Part shown: positions 60,409-64,000 of the stretch, piece after piece
Position numbering within the stretch: the first letter of the stretch is position 1
Layout of the letters: every line of letters begins with the position of its first letter
Origin: Nostoc sp. NMS9
GTDB taxonomy: Bacteria; Cyanobacteriota; Cyanobacteriia; Cyanobacteriales; Nostocaceae
Length of the DNA: 64,000 nucleotides
Assembly (NCBI RefSeq): GCF_017114995.1
Contig: NZ_JABXKL010000066.1
Coordinates: 62,001-126,000 of the forward strand
Reading direction: 5' to 3'
The notes under the pieces: model-generated
What the model saw: the letters and a program-made list of their open reading frames with translations, nothing else
Told to the model about the DNA's origin: nothing
The model's database searches: none
Position numbers and translations under genes: made by a program

Positions 60409-63381
60409 GTGACCACAATTCCTGATGCTCTCCAACTTGCAAGTCAATATTACCAAACCAAGCGCTTCACCCAAGCCGAAGAGGTTTATCGTCAAATTAT
60501 AGACGTAGATCCCCAGCAGTCAGAGGCATTATATGGATTAGGTCTGCTGGCGCAGCAACGGGAACAATATCAAAATGCAGAACAATTTTTTCAAGCAGCC
60601 TTGCAATTACAGCCTGAAGCAGGGGCAATACATAACAGTTTAGGGTTTAGTCTGCAACAACAGGGTAAGCTAGAAGAAGCGATCGCCTGTTATGAAAAAG
60701 CTCTAGAAATTCTCCCTGACAGCATAGAAGTACAAATCAATATCAGAAATGTTCTCCACATTCAAGGCAAGCTGTCACCAGAAGAACAAGTCCACTACGC
60801 AGAGTTGAATGAGCAGTTTGCTTTAGGTAGGCAACAGACAGGCGATTTCAAGATAGCAGAATTATATTATCGCCAAGCTATTGCATTGCAGCCAGATATG
60901 GTATCATCTCATACTAATTTAGGAGAGGTACTCCAAAAACAAGGGCGATTCAATGATGCCATCGATTCTTACCAACAAGCACTAAAAATTAAACCAGACT
61001 ATCATTACGCCTATCACAACTTAGGATATCTTTTCCAGGAAAAAGGTAAATTTGAAGAAGCAATAGAAGTTTACGAAAAAACTTTAAGCATTCAACCTGA
61101 TTTTGCAATCACCTATAACAACTTGGGAAATATTCTCAGGGCACAAAATAAGTTCGATGCCGCCATAGAATCCTATCAAAAAGCTATTAAAATCCGACCT
61201 GATATTGATTACATATATTCCAACTTGGGAACAGCATTGAGAGATGATAACCAAATAGAAGCGGCAGTCGAGGCATTTGAGCAAGCCGTCAAAGTGACAC
61301 CAAACTATGATATGGCTAAATTTGGTGCTTGTATGAGCCAACTACCAGTTATCTATTCTAATGTTGATGAAATTGCATTCAGACGAAATCAGTATCAACA
61401 GTATTTGCAAAATTTAGCTAAATATTATGAATTAACTAATCAGGAAGAACGGGCAAAAGCATCTGAGGCTGTGGGAGCATTTCAACCTTTTTATTTGACA
61501 TATCAAGGCTTAAATGACCAAGATTTACAGCGAACTTATGGGGAAATGATTTTCCAGATTATGTCGAGTCGCTATCCCCAAGATTGCCAGCCGCTTGTTC
61601 TGCCAAATTTAGATAAAAATCAAAAGGTTCGTATTGGTATTGTTTCTGGGTTTTTATCTAGTCATTCTAATTGGAAAATCCCTATTAAAGGTTGGGTAGA
61701 AAATATAGATCGAAGTGAGTTTGAATTATTTGGTTATTACACCGGGGACAAAACAGATTACGCAACAATGAGTGCCACCAAGGCTTTTGATAAATTTGTC
61801 CAAGGTGTCCGCTCAACTGAACAATGGTGTGAGGTAATCACAAAAGATAAATTACATATCCTGATTTTCCCAGAATTTGGGATGGACCCAATGACCCTCA
61901 AGCTGGGTTGTTTGAGATTAGCTCCAATTCAAATGACATCTTGGGGACACCCTGAGACTAGTGGACTCCCGACAATTGACTATTACTTGAGCAGTGACTT
62001 AATGGAACCAGAAAATGCTCAAGAACATTATACAGAAAAATTAGTTAGATTACCCAATCTATCTATTCATTACGTACCTTTAGCAATTCCACCCGAAGAA
62101 ATTAAGAAACCAGATATAGGTTTAAAAGAGGATGATATTTTCTTCTGGTGTTGTCAGTCATTATATAAATATTTGCCCAATCATGATGATGTTTTCCCTT
62201 CTATTGCTAAAGAATTAGGGAATTCTAAGTTTGTGTTTATTAAAAGCAAAAGTGAAGAAATAACAGAAAGATTTCGCCAGCGCTTAAACCATGCTTTTGC
62301 AGCATTAGGGTTAGATTATCAAAATCACTGTTTGTTTTTGTCTTTCCTCAATAACAGTAAGTTTGCTGGGACTACAGCTTTAGCAGATGTCTTTTTAGAT
62401 AGTATTGGTTGGTCTGGATGTAACTCCACGCTCGAATCTATTGCTCATAATATTCCGGTTGTCACTTTACCAGGAGAACTGATGCGATCGCGGCATTCTC
62501 TGGCAATTTTGCAGATGATGGGTATAGAAGAGACGATCGCTTCAAATAAATCAGAATACGTCCAAATCGCCATTCGTCTGGGGAAAGATGCTAAATATCG
62601 GCAATATATTTCCCAACAAGTTGCAGAAAATAAACATAAATTATATGGCGATTTAAAGCCAGTCAGAGCGCTGGAAGATTTTATTTTGCAACTGGTTAAT
62701 AAACCAAGACAATTTAACGCCGAAGAAGTTGCTGAACTATTTCAACTTGCACTTCAAGATCATCGAGCTAATCGCCTAGACACAGCCGAACAGCTATATC
62801 GTCAGGTGATAGAAAAACAACCAGACTATTCAGAAGCATTATACGGTTTAGGGATGCTGGCACAACAAAAAGGTGAGTTGCAGGAAGCTCAGAAGCATTT
62901 GAGTGCAGCTTCGCAAGTTCAGCCTAACTCTGTGAAAATTTGGTTTAGTTTAGGCAATTTGCTTCAAGGCCAAGGACAGTTACCAGAAGCGGAAGCAGCT
63001 TACCGAAAAGCTATTGCTTTGCGACCAGATGCAGGGACAATTTACAACAATTTGGGCTACACCTTGCAACAACAAGAAAAGTGGGAGGAAGCGATCGCAT
63101 CCTATGAAAAAGCTCTGGAATTTCAGCCCAACTGCATAGAAGCGAAAATCAATTTAGGGAATGCGCTTTTTGCTCAAGGGAAGCTTTCAACAGAGAAACA
63201 AGCCTATTATGCAGAATTGAATCATCAGATGGGCCTTGCTCACCAAGAAGCAGATGATTGGCAAACTGCTGTTGTTTACTATCGAGCTGCGATCGCAATA
63301 CAGCCTGATTTGGTAGAAGCCCATTATAACTTGGGGGTGATACTGCAAGAACAAGGGAAACAAAAAATACAATCACCATAA
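60409..63381 (+). CDS. TPR protein with GT41 (SPINDLY/OGT-like) glycosyltransferase domain
   Basis: A protein of about 990 residues. The start is GTG at 60409, 9 nt after GGAG; a TTG at 60379 is less likely because it lies within the dispersed repeat. The N-terminal part holds about eight TPRs (up to about residue 310), the middle a GT41-type catalytic region (about 330-770, with QMTSWGHPETSGLPTIDYYL, FFWCCQSLYKYLPNHDD and GWSGCNSTLESIAHNIPVVTLPG), and the C-terminus about six further TPRs that end abruptly. Both TPR blocks contain the same diagnostic stretch (QGKLSxExQxYYAELN), so the second is a partial duplicate. GT41 enzymes attach sugars to Ser/Thr; the neighbouring peptides, rich in Ser/Thr, are possible substrates, which is inference. 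Confidence 0.87.
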   Translation: MTTIPDALQLASQYYQTKRFTQAEEVYRQIIDVDPQQSEALYGLGLLAQQREQYQNAEQFFQAALQLQPEAGAIHNSLGFSLQQQGKLEEAIACYEKALEILPDSIEVQINIRNVLHIQGKLSPEEQVHYAELNEQFALGRQQTGDFKIAELYYRQAIALQPDMVSSHTNLGEVLQKQGRFNDAIDSYQQALKIKPDYHYAYHNLGYLFQEKGKFEEAIEVYEKTLSIQPDFAITYNNLGNILRAQNKFDAAIESYQKAIKIRPDIDYIYSNLGTALRDDNQIEAAVEAFEQAVKVTPNYDMAKFGACMSQLPVIYSNVDEIAFRRNQYQQYLQNLAKYYELTNQEERAKASEAVGAFQPFYLTYQGLNDQDLQRTYGEMIFQIMSSRYPQDCQPLVLPNLDKNQKVRIGIVSGFLSSHSNWKIPIKGWVENIDRSEFELFGYYTGDKTDYATMSATKAFDKFVQGVRSTEQWCEVITKDKLHILIFPEFGMDPMTLKLGCLRLAPIQMTSWGHPETSGLPTIDYYLSSDLMEPENAQEHYTEKLVRLPNLSIHYVPLAIPPEEIKKPDIGLKEDDIFFWCCQSLYKYLPNHDDVFPSIAKELGNSKFVFIKSKSEEITERFRQRLNHAFAALGLDYQNHCLFLSFLNNSKFAGTTALADVFLDSIGWSGCNSTLESIAHNIPVVTLPGELMRSRHSLAILQMMGIEETIASNKSEYVQIAIRLGKDAKYRQYISQQVAENKHKLYGDLKPVRALEDFILQLVNKPRQFNAEEVAELFQLALQDHRANRLDTAEQLYRQVIEKQPDYSEALYGLGMLAQQKGELQEAQKHLSAASQVQPNSVKIWFSLGNLLQGQGQLPEAEAAYRKAIALRPDAGTIYNNLGYTLQQQEKWEEAIASYEKALEFQPNCIEAKINLGNALFAQGKLSTEKQAYYAELNHQMGLAHQEADDWQTAVVYYRAAIAIQPDLVEAHYNLGVILQEQGKQKIQSP

Positions 63382-63397
63382 CAACACAGCAAAAATT

Positions 63398-63838
63398 ATG
63401 TCAATAACAATTTTCGAGAAAGTTAAAGAGTTCATCATCAGAATAGTCAAAGACGAAACTTTTTACTCCCGATTAATGAGTGAAAAGATTGAGGAAGTGA
63501 TAAAAGTAATGGAAGAAGGTGGCTATAATTTTTCTCAAGAAGAATTTGAAACAGCCTCCATTAAAATATTGGAATTAAAAGAACTAGGCCAGTTTGACGA
63601 CCTCAGTGAAGAGGAATTACTGGGAGCCTTTGGCGGGCTTACAAACAACAATAAACAAGTCGCTCAACCAGCGTATAGTGTTGTAGCCCAACCTCCCGAA
63701 GAAAGTGGAAAACCACCAGTTAAATGTAAATGGATTCCTAAACCACGTCCCAAGCCATGGCCACATCCTTGGAAAGCAATAGATCCACCTGTACAAGCGT
63801 TATATGGAGCAGTTGTTAGTTCAACAGAAGTACAATAA
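63398..63838 (+). CDS. Nif11-type RiPP precursor with ALYG splicease motif
   Basis: A 146-residue precursor. The N-terminal Nif11-like leader (about 1-80) is rich in Glu and Ile, ending FDDLSEEELLGAFGG with the double glycine at 79-80. The core (81-146) starts LTNNNKQVAQPAYSVV, has a Lys/Trp/Pro-rich segment (CKWIPKPRPKPWPHPW, with one Cys at 110) and ends in VQALYGAVVSSTEVQ. The ALYG at 134-137 is the X-Y-G context where PlpX-type radical SAM spliceases excise tyramine to create an alpha-keto-beta-amino residue. It lies 16 bp after the GT41 gene and 67 bp before a radical SAM start, and there is no clear ribosome-binding site. Confidence 0.8.
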   Translation: MSITIFEKVKEFIIRIVKDETFYSRLMSEKIEEVIKVMEEGGYNFSQEEFETASIKILELKELGQFDDLSEEELLGAFGGLTNNNKQVAQPAYSVVAQPPEESGKPPVKCKWIPKPRPKPWPHPWKAIDPPVQALYGAVVSSTEVQ

Positions 63839-63905
63839 CCCGATAAAACGATGAAGAAATAGAATGCGTTAGTTTATTTTGAGGGTTGAGATTGAGAGTT
63901 AACCT

Positions 63906-64000
63906 ATGACATATCACCGCAAAAGCTACGCAGTTTGGGAAATTACCTTAAAGTGCAATCTAGCTTGTAGTCACTGTGGTTCCCGTGCAGGACATGAGCG
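63906..64000 (+). CDS. Radical SAM maturase, start only (cut by window edge)
   Basis: Thirty-one codons and part of another are visible: MTYHRKSYAVWEITLKCNLA then CSHCGSRAGHER. The segment CNLACSHC is a CX3CX2C motif for the radical SAM [4Fe-4S] cluster, and CGSRAG directly after it fits peptide maturases of the Nif11-associated group (TIGR04103-type, PlpX-like). It begins 67 bp after the Nif11 precursor on the same strand, which makes the precursor the expected substrate. Only the first part is present, so the SPASM domain and downstream partner cannot be assessed. Confidence 0.82.
   Translation, partial: MTYHRKSYAVWEITLKCNLACSHCGSRAGHE

Overview
The window looks like a chromosome segment from a filamentous, Nostoc-type cyanobacterium. 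GCGATCGC palindromes (HIP1) lie throughout genes and spacers, spacers carry heptanucleotide tandem repeats and GAGACG-armed hairpins typical of that group, and several encoded families are cyanobacterial hallmarks: a group 2 sigma factor, a COP23-type protein, a CHASE2 serine/threonine kinase, an SLH/OprB iron-uptake porin, an NB-ARC/WD40 protein and a large hybrid PAS/GAF histidine kinase. This is inferred from sequence character only; no species is claimed.

Layout. 0-5 kb: a glutathione S-transferase-like protein, a HerA-like ATPase and a group 2 sigma factor. 5-9.2 kb (minus strand): a secreted hypothetical, a secreted trypsin-like protease with TPR repeats, a second trypsin-like protease and a COP23-like protein. 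9.2-17.2 kb: a spacer holding decayed copies of the next gene's beginning, a small RTX-repeat protein, the NB-ARC/WD40 protein, a CHASE2 kinase and a small membrane protein. 17.5-20.6 kb: the hybrid histidine kinase.

20.6-51.1 kb is a 30-kb organosulfur-scavenging island. It has six SsuA/TauA-like solute-binding proteins plus one stub, a TauD-like dioxygenase, a methyltransferase, a DszC/SfnB-like flavin monooxygenase, twin amidohydrolases, an APS-reductase-like flavoprotein with its two-cluster ferredoxin, and an outer-membrane porin. A single ssuD-ssuC-ssuB operon follows, then an acetyltransferase, twin D-2-hydroxyacid dehydrogenases and a second SfnB-like flavoprotein. The likely logic is porin entry, periplasmic capture by several binding proteins, import through one permease/ATPase pair, and desulfonation by SsuD, TauD and the DszC-type enzymes. 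A 26-bp partly palindromic motif lies upstream of ssuD, the porin and (twice) the flavoprotein/ferredoxin operon, suggesting one regulator.

51.2-53.5 kb is a repeat-rich spacer with a MITE-like element and a 163-bp tandem duplication. 53.5-64 kb is a peptide export and maturation locus: a C39-peptidase ABC exporter with an N-terminal cyclic-nucleotide-binding-like region, an HlyD adaptor, a parvulin-like foldase, a double-glycine peptide with its own strong promoter and terminator, a TPR/GT41 glycosyltransferase-like protein, a Nif11-type precursor whose core ends in an ALYG motif, and the start of a radical SAM enzyme cut by the window edge. The last two fit a splicease (tyramine-excising) RiPP system and are the most interesting part of the window.
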